DNA of 62,488 nucleotides, taken from assembly GCA_025355965.1 (NCBI GenBank), contig JANXYR010000073.1, forward strand, positions 1 through 62,488, given 5' to 3'. The notes under the pieces were generated by a model. It did not search any database and was not told where the DNA came from. It saw only the letters and a program-made list of their open reading frames with translations. Position numbers and translations under genes: made by a program. This stretch comes from Geobacteraceae bacterium (GTDB lineage: Bacteria; Desulfobacterota; Desulfuromonadia; Geobacterales; Pseudopelobacteraceae). Each line of letters starts with the position of its first letter. Within the stretch, counting starts at the first letter, position 1. Below, piece by piece: positions 1-8,467 of this stretch.

Positions 1-842
1 ATTTGCGCCCACAAAAGTGCAAAATCACGCACAGGAGGTTCAGACGGGTAGCCCTTTCTGAGGAAATGCCACAAAAACTGACTTAATGATTTTGAATCAC
101 CCCAGTTAAGCAGTGGATTGCTCAGCGCCCGAAGCGGCAAATAAAGATGGACCGAAAATCCAAACAGCGCAAATGCAGTTGCAAGAACAAGTTCCTTGAA
201 CCGGGTTATCATTCGCCAATCAGTTAGCACTATCATCAGAAACCAGGCCGGCAAAAGCAGCACAATGGTCTGATGTACACCCATCGCCAAACCTGCCAAG
301 AACGTGCAAACATAGATATATGAGGGGCGCTCACTCCCTTCCCGGTATTGTTCCTGCCATTTTAACAGCAGGTAGAAAATAATAGCGGAAATGAACGCTA
401 GCAGTGGGTATGGTTTGTCATGATTAGACTGAAGCCACAAACGGGGAGTGACTGCAAACGAAAGCGCAGCAGCGAGACCGGCAAATTTAACCGCAACAAG
501 GTTAAAGCGCTCATCGTTTAGTAAAGTTTCTTTTTTTAGCAACGTAGTTGTAAGAATATAAACAACCAGACACGCCAAAGATGAAGAAACTGCAGTAGCA
601 ACATTTATTCGAAAGGCGATATTGCCAAACGGTAGCCATGTAAAAGGCTTGGCATACATTAAAAAGAGTGGATAACCTGGAGAGTGCGCAGATCCGAGTG
701 AAGCGGTTGCTGTCAAAAACTCACCGCTGTCAAAAAAAGTTACCGATGGAGCCAGTGTAACCATATAAATAGCAAACGGAAGTATAAACGAAAGAATAAG
801 GAAGATATCAACCTTTATTTTCTTGAATGCGGGTAATTTCAT
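1..842 (-). CDS. DUF2723 multipass membrane protein, C-terminus beyond window
   Basis: Partial gene: the frame is open from an ATG at 842-840 to the window edge, so only about the first 280 residues are seen. The N-terminus reads MKLPAFKKIKVDIF, then a membrane segment, then a DSGEFLTATASLGSAHSPGYP stretch typical of DUF2723 proteins, which resemble polytopic O-mannosyltransferase-type glycosyltransferases; the acidic DSGE after the first helix fits that fold. Several further hydrophobic helices follow. The start codon overlaps the stop of the upstream flippase-like gene (ATGA), so the two are translationally coupled at the end of the recG-ribF operon. Family assignment is from memory of the motif; substrate unknown. 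Confidence 0.75.
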   Translation of the reverse strand, partial: MKLPAFKKIKVDIFLILSFILPFAIYMVTLAPSVTFFDSGEFLTATASLGSAHSPGYPLFLMYAKPFTWLPFGNIAFRINVATAVSSSLACLVVYILTTTLLKKETLLNDERFNLVAVKFAGLAAALSFAVTPRLWLQSNHDKPYPLLAFISAIIFYLLLKWQEQYREGSERPSYIYVCTFLAGLAMGVHQTIVLLLPAWFLMIVLTDWRMITRFKELVLATAFALFGFSVHLYLPLRALSNPLLNWGDSKSLSQFLWHFLRKGYPSEPPVRDFALLWAQ

Positions 843-1849
843 CTAGCTTTTTCCGCCCTTTGAAGTTCGTTAAGAGTGATTTTGTTTTTCCAGAGATAAT
901 ACAAGCCGGCGATGATAACCGGAAAAAAACCGGTGGCATGCATTATCAAAGCGATACTGACAGATGTGGTTTCCGGGATGCCAAAAACGGAGAGCCCCTT
1001 ATAACAGGCATAATGGTATGTGCCAATATAACCGGGAGAGGCTGGTACCATAACCGCAAAAACCAGCAGAATTAAAATAAAGATCGAGGCCGTCACAGGC
1101 AGATGAATGTTGAACGATCGCAACGTCACATCTACCGACATAAGGCAAAATAACCAGATCGCAGCTGATGTGGCACCAACAGTGACAAAATGCCACTTGC
1201 GTGGTGACATCCTTATCCCCCCGATGAAAGAGCCAAGAAGGGGAATAAGAGTGCCTGAAAAGCGCTTTGGAAATGGTTTCAAAACATATCCAACAGCTGA
1301 AAGAGTCCCCATGGTGTGCAGTTTCAGCAGATAAAGAAACAGCATGACACCGCAGTACAGAATAAACATGATCGCTCCGCCCCCCCTGAGCGCAAGAGCG
1401 GCATCTTCCATTCCGACCGGCAGTTTAATCGTATAAAGCGTCATCAAAAGCAGTAACAGTACGGTGAATCCATCAAACAGTCGATCGATCACCAATGAAG
1501 CAAACACAGCAGGAGTTTTGAGCTGCTCTCTTTGCGCAAGCGAGTGTGCCCGAACTAACTCTCCCAAACGGGCCGGCAACAGGTTGTTAGCCATATAACC
1601 GATGATAGTTGCCGAATATAGTGAAGAAAGCGGAATATTCTTTTCCGATATAAGAAGATAATGCCAGCGCACAGCACGTAGAAAATAACTGACAAACGTA
1701 AAACAGATCGCCAGAAAGACAAAACGATAATCCGCCGAAAGAAGGGCCCCCCCAAGCAATTTGAAATCAATTTTTTTGAACAGCAGGGCCATGAAAAACA
1801 GGCTGACAGCGATTCCAAGCCATAATTTAAAATCAACTTTAGCGCGCAC
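839..1849 (-). CDS. Flippase-like (UPF0104 / LPG synthase TM-region) membrane protein
   Basis: A 336-residue polytopic membrane protein of the lysylphosphatidylglycerol-synthase TM region/UPF0104 type. The early RAVRWHYLL and NNLLPARLGELVRAH segments are the hallmark conserved loop of this family, and the later VPASPGYIGTYHYACYKGL motif also fits. There are about eight hydrophobic helices and no soluble catalytic domain, so it is more likely a flippase or lipid-associated protein than an aminoacyl-PG synthase. GTG at 1849 is the start, with AGGA a few bases upstream; it overlaps the end of ribF by 11 bases, and its own stop overlaps the DUF2723 start. The coupling suggests a joint role in envelope glycan or lipid work, which is inference. 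Confidence 0.8.
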   Translation of the reverse strand: MRAKVDFKLWLGIAVSLFFMALLFKKIDFKLLGGALLSADYRFVFLAICFTFVSYFLRAVRWHYLLISEKNIPLSSLYSATIIGYMANNLLPARLGELVRAHSLAQREQLKTPAVFASLVIDRLFDGFTVLLLLLMTLYTIKLPVGMEDAALALRGGGAIMFILYCGVMLFLYLLKLHTMGTLSAVGYVLKPFPKRFSGTLIPLLGSFIGGIRMSPRKWHFVTVGATSAAIWLFCLMSVDVTLRSFNIHLPVTASIFILILLVFAVMVPASPGYIGTYHYACYKGLSVFGIPETTSVSIALIMHATGFFPVIIAGLYYLWKNKITLNELQRAEKAR

Positions 1850-2813
1850 AAGGTTCCTGTCTGCCGGTGAGTCTCAAATACTTTGCATTCAAATTTTCCA
1901 ACGTGGTGCGACTGTTAGCCACATCCTGACAAATAGCTGCTTTCAAAGACGTGACATCTGGAAATTTCTGTACTGGCCGTAGCCTGCGCACAAAATGAAC
2001 CTTGATTCCGTGATCATAAATCTGACCGGAATAATCAAGTAGGTATACTTCAACTGTCCGCGTGCTTCCACCAAAAGTGGGATTGCAGCCAACATTGCAA
2101 GCGCCTTTGACGAGATGGCCATCAACTTCAACCATAACTGCATAAACGCCATCTAAGGGAATAAGCTCGTTGGGTGTAGCGATATTCGCCGTAGGGAATC
2201 CGATTGTTTTGCCAATTTCACGGCCATGTACAACGTTACCGGAAATCTGGTAATAGCGCCCGAGAATTCGTGCAGTTGCTTCCATATCACCATCCGCAAC
2301 GGCTGACCTTACGAGGCTGCTGCTGAATATTTCACCATTCACTCCAATCGGAGGAAGATCTTCAAGTGTAAATCCGTTCAGTACGCCCATGCTCTCTAAT
2401 GTATTAAAATCACCTTCACGCCCCCTGCCAAAGGCGTAATCATGCCCGATAATTATATGTCGCATACCAAGTGGAATACAGAGAATTTTGAGTACAAAAT
2501 CATTCGCCGACAGCAGGGAGAACTCTTTAGTGAAAGGCACAACCACCAGATAATCAATGCCGAATTCCTCAATCAACACGATCTTCTGTTCAAATGTTGT
2601 TATCAGAGAAGGAGCTGATTCGGGTGCAAGTATTTTTAAAGGGTGCGGTTCAAAGGTAACCACAACTGAAGGCATGCCAAGAACGATGCTTTTCTTTTTC
2701 AGATGGGCAAAAATTTCTGCATGTCCGCGATGTACACCGTCGAAATTACCAATGGTGACAACCGAAGCATCCAGAATTTTATCGTAGATATTTATGCCTG
2801 TTACAATCTGCAT
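1839..2813 (-). CDS. ribF: Bifunctional riboflavin kinase / FAD synthetase
   Basis: RibF phosphorylates riboflavin to FMN and adenylylates FMN to FAD in the cytoplasm. At 324 residues it has normal family length. The N-terminal nucleotidyltransferase domain (about 1-185) carries TIGNFDGVHRGH near residue 22 and the SSSLVR motif near 165. The C-terminal riboflavin-kinase domain (about 185-310) carries GREIGKTIGFPTANI and the GACNVGCNPTFGG and EVYLLDY segments. ATG at 2813 has a GGGAAAG-type ribosome site. It sits 8 bases after recG and overlaps the next gene, so it belongs to the minus-strand recG operon. Nothing appears missing or broken. Confidence 0.95.
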   Translation of the reverse strand: MQIVTGINIYDKILDASVVTIGNFDGVHRGHAEIFAHLKKKSIVLGMPSVVVTFEPHPLKILAPESAPSLITTFEQKIVLIEEFGIDYLVVVPFTKEFSLLSANDFVLKILCIPLGMRHIIIGHDYAFGRGREGDFNTLESMGVLNGFTLEDLPPIGVNGEIFSSSLVRSAVADGDMEATARILGRYYQISGNVVHGREIGKTIGFPTANIATPNELIPLDGVYAVMVEVDGHLVKGACNVGCNPTFGGSTRTVEVYLLDYSGQIYDHGIKVHFVRRLRPVQKFPDVTSLKAAICQDVANSRTTLENLNAKYLRLTGRQEPCAR

Positions 2814-2821
2814 TACTTTCC

Positions 2822-5140
2822 CTATCCTATTGTAGCAAGCTCAAGCCGTTTACCCCAGCGCCTGAGCAGTTCATCATGCAACGGAACATGTGTCGGGCTG
2901 GCAAGTGCCGGATCATTTTCCAGCAGATCAAAGGCCGCCTGACGGGCTGTTTCCAGCAATCTTCCGTCACGCAGTATGTTGGCAACACGAAAATCAGGCA
3001 TACCCGCCTGACGTGTACCGAGGAAATCACCAGGCCCCCTTATTTCCAGATCAGCCTCGGCAATCCGAAAACCGTCGCATGTTGACTCCATCACACGCAA
3101 GCGCTTTTCTCCATCTTCCGACATTTTACCGCTTGTCATCAAAATGCAGTATGACATATCTTTGCCCCGTCCTACTCTGCCCCGCAGCTGATGCAACTGT
3201 GAAAGCCCGAAACGCTCGGCATGTTCTACAATCATCAATGTAGCATTCGGTACGTCTATGCCAACCTCGATAACGGTGGTCGAAACCAGAATATCAAACT
3301 CACGTGATGTAAAGGCGGTCATAACAGCCTCTTTTTCCACCGGGCTCAATCTACCATGCAGCAAACCGACCCTTAAATCAGAAAAGACTTCAGCCTGGAG
3401 ATGCTCTGACATCTGACTTGCAGCTTTCAAATCACTTTTTTCAGTTTCTTCGACCAGTGGATAAATGACGTAGACCTGGTGTCCCAAGTTAACTTCGCGG
3501 CGGATCATATCATAGAGTTGAGTACGACGTGACTCAAAAAAAATCTTCGTCTCAACCGGAATTCTACCCGGCGGCATTTCATCAATGACCGACAGATCAA
3601 GATCTCCAAACAGCGTCATGGCGAGAGTACGAGGGATCGGGGTGGCGGTCATGACCAAAATATCAGGGTTAACACCCTTCTTTTTCAGGATGCCGCGCTG
3701 TAGCACACCAAACCGGTGCTGTTCGTCAATCACTCCCAGACCGAGTTTGGCAAACTCTACTTTTTCCTGAATGACAGAGTGAGTACCTATCACAATCCGT
3801 GCAGTACCATCGGCAACCCGCTCAAGAGCCTCTTTTTTTGCCTTGCCTTTCAGCCCGGCCGTTATCAGAATCACCTCAATTCCCATCTGTGAACACCAGC
3901 GGTGAATAGTGTGCCAGTGCTGTTCAGCAAGAATTTCGGTGGGCGCCATGATGGCTACCTGAAAATCATTCTCAACGGCGATCAACGCCGCCATCAACGC
4001 AACAAGTGTCTTGCCGCTTCCCACATCACCTTGAACCAGGCGGTGCATCGGATGCGGCTCCATCATATCGGCTTTAATCTCCGCCAGCACTCTACGCTGA
4101 GCGGTTGTCAGCTCAAAAGGGAGCAACCGGACCAGCTCTTTGGTATAGCGATGGGTTACCTGAAAGGCGATCCCAGCCTCCAGTAAAACCCCGTGCTTTT
4201 TAAGAGCCAGACCCAATTCCCAAAAGAAAAATTCATCAAATGCCAGCGCCTGATGTGCAGGTGTAGTACCAGTATTCAGATCTGCAAGATCCGCCTCGTT
4301 AGGCGGAGAATGTACCTGACCAAGTGCCTCGCGAAGAGGTGGAAATTCTGTCGGGCAGAGTTCCAGAGGTACAACACTAACAATGTTGGGCAAAAAACAA
4401 TCCACCACCTCGCGCATAATCCTGCGCATCGCCTTCTGATGAATCCCCTCTGACAGCGGATAGACCGGCACAATTCGTCCAAAATTGGCCGGGTCTGCGG
4501 CCAGTACGGACTGAACTGCACCACCTTCCGGCAGCCACTCCACATCCGGGTGATGTATTTCACGCTGATAGCCGAACTGGTTCACCTCGCCGCTAAAAAC
4601 ACCGACACGCCCGACCTTCCAGGTTCTCTTCATCCAAACGGCATTGGCATGAAACCATTTGCAGACAATTGTACCGGTGATGTCTTGAAGCAAGACCTCG
4701 AATACGCTCCGACCGCTTTTGGTCTTTGTCGCATCGGCTGAGAGAACAATGCCTGAAAAAACAGCACTCTGGCCGGGTCGCAGTGAAGATATAGTAAACA
4801 ACTGCCGACGGTCTTCGTAGCGCAGAGGAAGCAGATAGAGTAGGTCCTCAACTGTTAGTATCTCGCGTTTTTCGAGGAGCGCAGCCAACTTTGGGCCTAT
4901 TCCTTTAACGTACTGAATGCCAACCTCTAAATTTTTACGACAGATCATATCCTTCAGGCTTTTAGTGTCAGCTGGAACCGGTTTTGCGGATGGCGTGGCA
5001 ACGGTCCGGACAGGGCTCACAATCAGCTCTCCGTTCAACTCCTCCACGGCTAGAGAATCACCAGGCACGAGCCCCAGTTTTTTCAAAAATTCAGATGGAA
5101 TTGCGATGGAGTTGTTTTCGGAAAGTTTGACTGTGGACAT
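2822..5140 (-). CDS. recG: ATP-dependent DNA helicase RecG with N-terminal AbrB-like domain
   Basis: RecG regresses stalled replication forks and branch-migrates Holliday junctions. Helicase signatures are all present: a helix-hairpin-like GIQYVKGIGPKLAALLEK segment leading into the OB/wedge domain, Walker A GDVGSGKT, DEQHRFG box, TATPIPRT, and the RGRVGRG motif near the end. I start at 5140 (MSTVKLSENN), which has AGGA 8 bases upstream; the longer frame to 5221 has an atypical Cys-rich leader and is not preferred. Residues 1-46 (VKLSENNSIAIPSEFLKKLG, then a PGDSLAVEE strand) match the swapped-hairpin AbrB/SpoVT/MazE DNA-binding fold. A linker of about 30 residues then joins RecG proper. This extra domain is not part of classical RecG. 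Total 772 residues. Confidence 0.93.
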   Translation of the reverse strand: MSTVKLSENNSIAIPSEFLKKLGLVPGDSLAVEELNGELIVSPVRTVATPSAKPVPADTKSLKDMICRKNLEVGIQYVKGIGPKLAALLEKREILTVEDLLYLLPLRYEDRRQLFTISSLRPGQSAVFSGIVLSADATKTKSGRSVFEVLLQDITGTIVCKWFHANAVWMKRTWKVGRVGVFSGEVNQFGYQREIHHPDVEWLPEGGAVQSVLAADPANFGRIVPVYPLSEGIHQKAMRRIMREVVDCFLPNIVSVVPLELCPTEFPPLREALGQVHSPPNEADLADLNTGTTPAHQALAFDEFFFWELGLALKKHGVLLEAGIAFQVTHRYTKELVRLLPFELTTAQRRVLAEIKADMMEPHPMHRLVQGDVGSGKTLVALMAALIAVENDFQVAIMAPTEILAEQHWHTIHRWCSQMGIEVILITAGLKGKAKKEALERVADGTARIVIGTHSVIQEKVEFAKLGLGVIDEQHRFGVLQRGILKKKGVNPDILVMTATPIPRTLAMTLFGDLDLSVIDEMPPGRIPVETKIFFESRRTQLYDMIRREVNLGHQVYVIYPLVEETEKSDLKAASQMSEHLQAEVFSDLRVGLLHGRLSPVEKEAVMTAFTSREFDILVSTTVIEVGIDVPNATLMIVEHAERFGLSQLHQLRGRVGRGKDMSYCILMTSGKMSEDGEKRLRVMESTCDGFRIAEADLEIRGPGDFLGTRQAGMPDFRVANILRDGRLLETARQAAFDLLENDPALASPTHVPLHDELLRRWGKRLELATIG

Positions 5141-5230
5141 GCAAATTCCTGCATCAGGACAGAGTGGGATGTAGCGAGGTAAACATAATATTCTTACCAC
5201 GTATTGTCTACATAATTTCACCCTGTTTCA

Positions 5231-5253
5231 TTGACAAAAAGTCACTCAGAAGG
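5231..5253 (+). promoter_or_regulatory. Weak sigma-70-like promoter candidate for mazG
   Basis: In the divergent gap between recG and mazG there is a perfect TTGACA at 5231-5236. At 17-base spacing the -10 would be CATATC, which matches only half of the consensus. The placement upstream of mazG is right, but the weak -10 leaves this tentative. Confidence 0.3.
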
Positions 5254-5297
5254 CATATCTACCAAAACAATAAACCAATTATTAAAAAGGAATCGTC

Positions 5298-6092
5298 ATG
5301 ATCCCACCCTACACATTCGAACAGCTCATAAATATCATGCGTAAACTGCGCGCCCCCGGAGGTTGCCCCTGGGACGCTGAACAGACACATGAAAGTCTTA
5401 CCCGCTATCTATTGGAGGAAACCTACGAAGTTATCGAAGCTATAGACGAAAAATCACCGCAACATCTTAAAGAAGAGCTTGGCGATTTACTTCTTCAGCC
5501 GATTTTTCACGCTGCTATTGCCGAGGAGTCCGGTGACTTCAGCATTGACGATGTCATCAGCACTCTGTGTGACAAACTGATCCGCCGCCACCCCCATGTT
5601 TTTGGCGATCTTGAGATCAAGGACAGTGAGGCGCAGATTGAAAACTGGGAGAAGATCAAAAAACTGGAGAAGGGTGATGAACGACCATCGGCACTTTCGG
5701 GTGTCCCTGACCACCTTCCGGCACTGATGAAGGCTCATAAAATAAGTGAGAAGGCTTCACGAATCGGTTTTGACTGGGAACATGCCGACCAGGTATTCGC
5801 AAAAGTTATGGAAGAACTGCATGAATTTGAAGAGGCATGGGCCGGTGGCAATCCAACACGAATGGAAGAGGAGATGGGGGATTTGCTGTTTGCTATTGCA
5901 AATCTGGGGAGGTTTTTAAACCTCAACCCGGAAGAGGCGCTTCGAAAAACCATTGGCCGATTTAAAAAGCGTTTCAGTTACGTCGAAAGTGAGTTGCTCC
6001 GTCAGGGGGTGCCGATGCAAAACGCCTCTCTTGAAGAGATGGACCTGTTATGGGAAAAAGCAAAGAGTGCCGAACGTGAAAGTAAATTTTAA
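5298..6092 (+). CDS. mazG: Nucleoside triphosphate pyrophosphohydrolase MazG
   Basis: MazG hydrolyses NTPs and dNTPs to the monophosphate and pyrophosphate, acting in nucleotide-pool sanitation and, in E. coli, in lowering ppGpp. At 264 residues it has the length of the two-domain enzyme. The N-terminal domain has the RAPGGCPWDAEQTHESL opening and the metal-binding EETYEVIEAID and EELGDLLLQ motifs. The C-terminal copy has EELHEFEEAW and EEEMGDLLFAIANLGRF. The linker includes the usual LSGVPDHLPALMKAHKISEK segment. ATG at 5298 follows AAAAAGGAATCGTC, a good ribosome site. It is a single gene, divergent from recG and followed by a long AT-rich gap with DnaA boxes. Confidence 0.95.
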   Translation: MIPPYTFEQLINIMRKLRAPGGCPWDAEQTHESLTRYLLEETYEVIEAIDEKSPQHLKEELGDLLLQPIFHAAIAEESGDFSIDDVISTLCDKLIRRHPHVFGDLEIKDSEAQIENWEKIKKLEKGDERPSALSGVPDHLPALMKAHKISEKASRIGFDWEHADQVFAKVMEELHEFEEAWAGGNPTRMEEEMGDLLFAIANLGRFLNLNPEEALRKTIGRFKKRFSYVESELLRQGVPMQNASLEEMDLLWEKAKSAERESKF

Positions 6093-6133
6093 TTTGTAAC
6101 CGCGATGTAACTGTTTTTACAGAGTTGTTTTTC

Positions 6134-6167
6134 TTATCCACAAAAATTGTGGATAACTTGTGGAGAA
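6134..6167. promoter_or_regulatory. DnaA-box cluster in mazG-ogt gap
   Basis: Two perfect consensus DnaA boxes face each other: TTATCCACA at 6134-6142 and its reverse complement at 6148-6156, five bases apart. A third site at 6159-6167 (TGTGGAGAA) differs by one base. The rest of the 238-base gap (6093-6330) is AT-rich, with runs such as TTTTTTTATAC and a GTTTTATCC partial box near 6207. No gene fits in it. There is no dnaA, dnaN or rpmH nearby, so an origin is not claimed; a DnaA-titration or DnaA-regulated site is possible. Confidence 0.55.
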
Positions 6168-6330
6168 CGTTGTTGACGTTATGCAAAAGTGATATTTTTA
6201 CAAGCGTTTTATCCGAAATGCCGTTTTTTTATACAAAGCGTTTTGTAAATAATATCAGCAAGTTATAGCTGTATTCAGTAAAAATAGGGGTTTGCGCTGT
6301 CAAGCTCTGTTCACAATAAAAATACATTTT

Positions 6331-6879
6331 TTACCGGCTTGAAGTCCTGTGCATAACCAGCTGTTTTGTAACGACTAGCAACCCTTTGAATTCGATACCT
6401 TCCATCTTTAGCAGAGCACTTTTTGTCCTTTCCCCTCCCGGTGCTGAAAAACCGGTCAGGCATCCATCGGATGCAACGACTCTATGACAGGGGATGATCA
6501 CTGGCATCGGATTAGAAGCCAGCGCGCCCCCAACAGCGCGGGCGGCATGTGGGGAATTACACTCACGTGCAAGCTGGCCATAACTGCAGATTTTGCCATA
6601 GGTCAGATTTCGAATTACACTCAGGACTTTCTGCCTGAAAGGGGTCATACCTTCGAGTACCACCGGAATATCACCAAAATCAACCTGCTCACCCTGGAAA
6701 TATCTCTGTAGCATTTGGGCTGCTTGGTCGGTTATCCCGGATGAGTTGGATTCTGGTAGCATATTTTGATGAACCGCTTCGCGCCGGCTCAAGTCTGGAA
6801 TCTCAACTTTTACTACCCCCTGATCGGTGGCATACACGATTCCTGTTCCGTAACGAGTTATAAACTGCGAACTGTACAT
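6331..6879 (-). CDS. ogt: Methylated-DNA--protein-cysteine S-methyltransferase
   Basis: A suicide DNA-repair protein that transfers the methyl group of O6-methylguanine (and O4-methylthymine) to its own cysteine. The active-site PCHRVVASDG motif is present, preceded by ARAVGGALASNPMPVII and by the helix-turn-helix segment TYGKICSYGQLAREC. I start at ATG 6879, which lies 9 bases after the AGAGGGGG within the murJ stop region; the GTG two codons upstream would be too close to it. That gives 182 residues, a typical length. It follows murJ by only a few bases and is probably co-transcribed with it. Confidence 0.93.
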   Translation of the reverse strand: MYSSQFITRYGTGIVYATDQGVVKVEIPDLSRREAVHQNMLPESNSSGITDQAAQMLQRYFQGEQVDFGDIPVVLEGMTPFRQKVLSVIRNLTYGKICSYGQLARECNSPHAARAVGGALASNPMPVIIPCHRVVASDGCLTGFSAPGGERTKSALLKMEGIEFKGLLVVTKQLVMHRTSSR

Positions 6880-6885
6880 TGACAC

Positions 6886-8454
6886 CTACCCCCTCTTCAG
6901 TTTCCGGCGCAGCAATGATGCCGCTTCAATAGCTTCTTCGGAGCGCAACAGCTTCACCGCTAACATATACAGTGCGCTTCCACAGACAATAGAACCACCC
7001 AGAACAGAACCTTTCAACAACTTATGACCTGATTGTGACCAATCGACAAACGAACAGCTATACCAGACCGCCGCCGCCATCGGAATCGATGCTGCCGTAG
7101 ATTTTAATGCAGTCAGCATTATGCTGTTCCCGCCAAAGGAGCCAATCTTGCGCCTGAGGAACCAGAGTAGCATCAGCATGTTACAGAACGCTGAAAGTGT
7201 GGTTGCAAGAGCTAATCCGCCATGTTTTAAGGGCCCCATCAACACAAGGCTAAAGCATAAGTTTACAACAAAGGCCATAAGTGCCGTATATACCGGAGTT
7301 TTAGTGTCTTTAAGTGCATAAAATACAGGTGCCAGCACTCGCGTTAATGCAACGAAAGAGAGGCCCAGAGAATAATACAGCAGCGCTGAAGCACAGTTGA
7401 CAACAGTTGCATAACCGAAAGCGCCACCCATGAATATCAGACTGAAAATCGGCGTTGAACAGACCATCAAACCTGCCATGGCAGGGATTGTAATAAAGAG
7501 CGTCAAGCGCACCCCAAAAGAGAGCGTCTCCTTCATACCGGCAATATCACCTTCTGCCGCCTGTCTGCTCATTGATGGCAAAACAGCCTGCGCAACCGAG
7601 ACCGTAAAAATACCCTGAGGAAACTCGAACAACCGCTGAGCATAATTGAGATATGAAACACTCCCCTGGGGCAGCAGTGAGGCGAGAATACTACTGACCG
7701 TTATATTCAGATAGTAAACGCCGACCCCAAAAACGGACGGCAGCATCAACAGGGCAATACTGCGTACTTCGGGAGAGTTGAAGTTGAAATTAGGTTTGAG
7801 CGGAAATCCTTTATTCCAGAGAACCGGCAGTTGCATGATCAGCTGAATGCAACCGCCTATCAGGACACCAACCGCCAGAGCTGTGATGGGTACTTCAAAG
7901 AATCCGCGCAGGCAAAGGGCGGCCAGAATCATGGATATATTCAGAAATACGGTTGAAATGGCAGGTGTAAAGAAGTGCCTCAGCGTATTGAGGATACCCA
8001 TGCAGAGGGCCACAAGGCTGATGAAGAAGATGTAGGGGAACATCAGGCGATTGAGCAGAACTGTCAGTTCAAACTTTCCCGGAACGGCCTTAAAGCCGGG
8101 AGACATCAGCCCGACAATAAATGGTGAGAAAAAAATTCCGGCCAGCGTGATACTCGCCAAGACAATAGTAAGGAGGGTGAAGCAGGTATTCGCAAGCTCT
8201 CGGGCCTTTTCCTCCCCCTGCTTTGAGAGGGTTGATGAAAAAGTAGGAACAAAGGCGGCAGTCAGGGCCCCCTCGGCGAAAAAACGCCGTAACATATTGG
8301 GAATCAAAAACGCCGCTATGAAAGCATCTGTCGCCAGACCGGCGCCAAACAGGCGCGCCACAACCATATCCCGAACCATGCCCATTATTCGTGACAGCAT
8401 CGTTGCGCTGCCAAGAATCCCGGCAGCCCGGGCTATATTCCTTTTTTCTGACAT
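6886..8454 (-). CDS. murJ: Lipid II flippase MurJ (MviN)
   Basis: MurJ carries lipid II across the inner membrane for peptidoglycan synthesis. It is 522 residues with about 14 hydrophobic helices. Family marks include the opening ARAAGILGSATMLSRIMGMV, the RDMVVARLFGAGLATDAF segment and the LRRFFAEGALTAAFVPTFS loop with its conserved arginines. The later PQGIFTVSVAQAVLPSMSRQ motif is also typical. It lies 13 bases after thrC and directly before ogt, so thrC-murJ-ogt look like one transcript. No clear ribosome site precedes the ATG. Confidence 0.95.
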   Translation of the reverse strand: MSEKRNIARAAGILGSATMLSRIMGMVRDMVVARLFGAGLATDAFIAAFLIPNMLRRFFAEGALTAAFVPTFSSTLSKQGEEKARELANTCFTLLTIVLASITLAGIFFSPFIVGLMSPGFKAVPGKFELTVLLNRLMFPYIFFISLVALCMGILNTLRHFFTPAISTVFLNISMILAALCLRGFFEVPITALAVGVLIGGCIQLIMQLPVLWNKGFPLKPNFNFNSPEVRSIALLMLPSVFGVGVYYLNITVSSILASLLPQGSVSYLNYAQRLFEFPQGIFTVSVAQAVLPSMSRQAAEGDIAGMKETLSFGVRLTLFITIPAMAGLMVCSTPIFSLIFMGGAFGYATVVNCASALLYYSLGLSFVALTRVLAPVFYALKDTKTPVYTALMAFVVNLCFSLVLMGPLKHGGLALATTLSAFCNMLMLLWFLRRKIGSFGGNSIMLTALKSTAASIPMAAAVWYSCSFVDWSQSGHKLLKGSVLGGSIVCGSALYMLAVKLLRSEEAIEAASLLRRKLKRG

Positions 8455-8467
8455 AGGAGTGGGTTAT

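Noticed and set aside
827..1075. Small plus-strand open frames opposite the flippase-like gene
   Set aside because: They are shadows in other frames of the well-supported minus-strand gene.
5141..5221. 27-codon extension at the recG N-terminus
   Set aside because: It is Cys-rich and unlike the AbrB domain, and a good ribosome site lies just before ATG 5140.
6134..6167. Chromosomal replication origin
   Set aside because: DnaA boxes alone do not show an origin; dnaA, dnaN, rpmH and gidA-type neighbours are absent and no skew could be computed.
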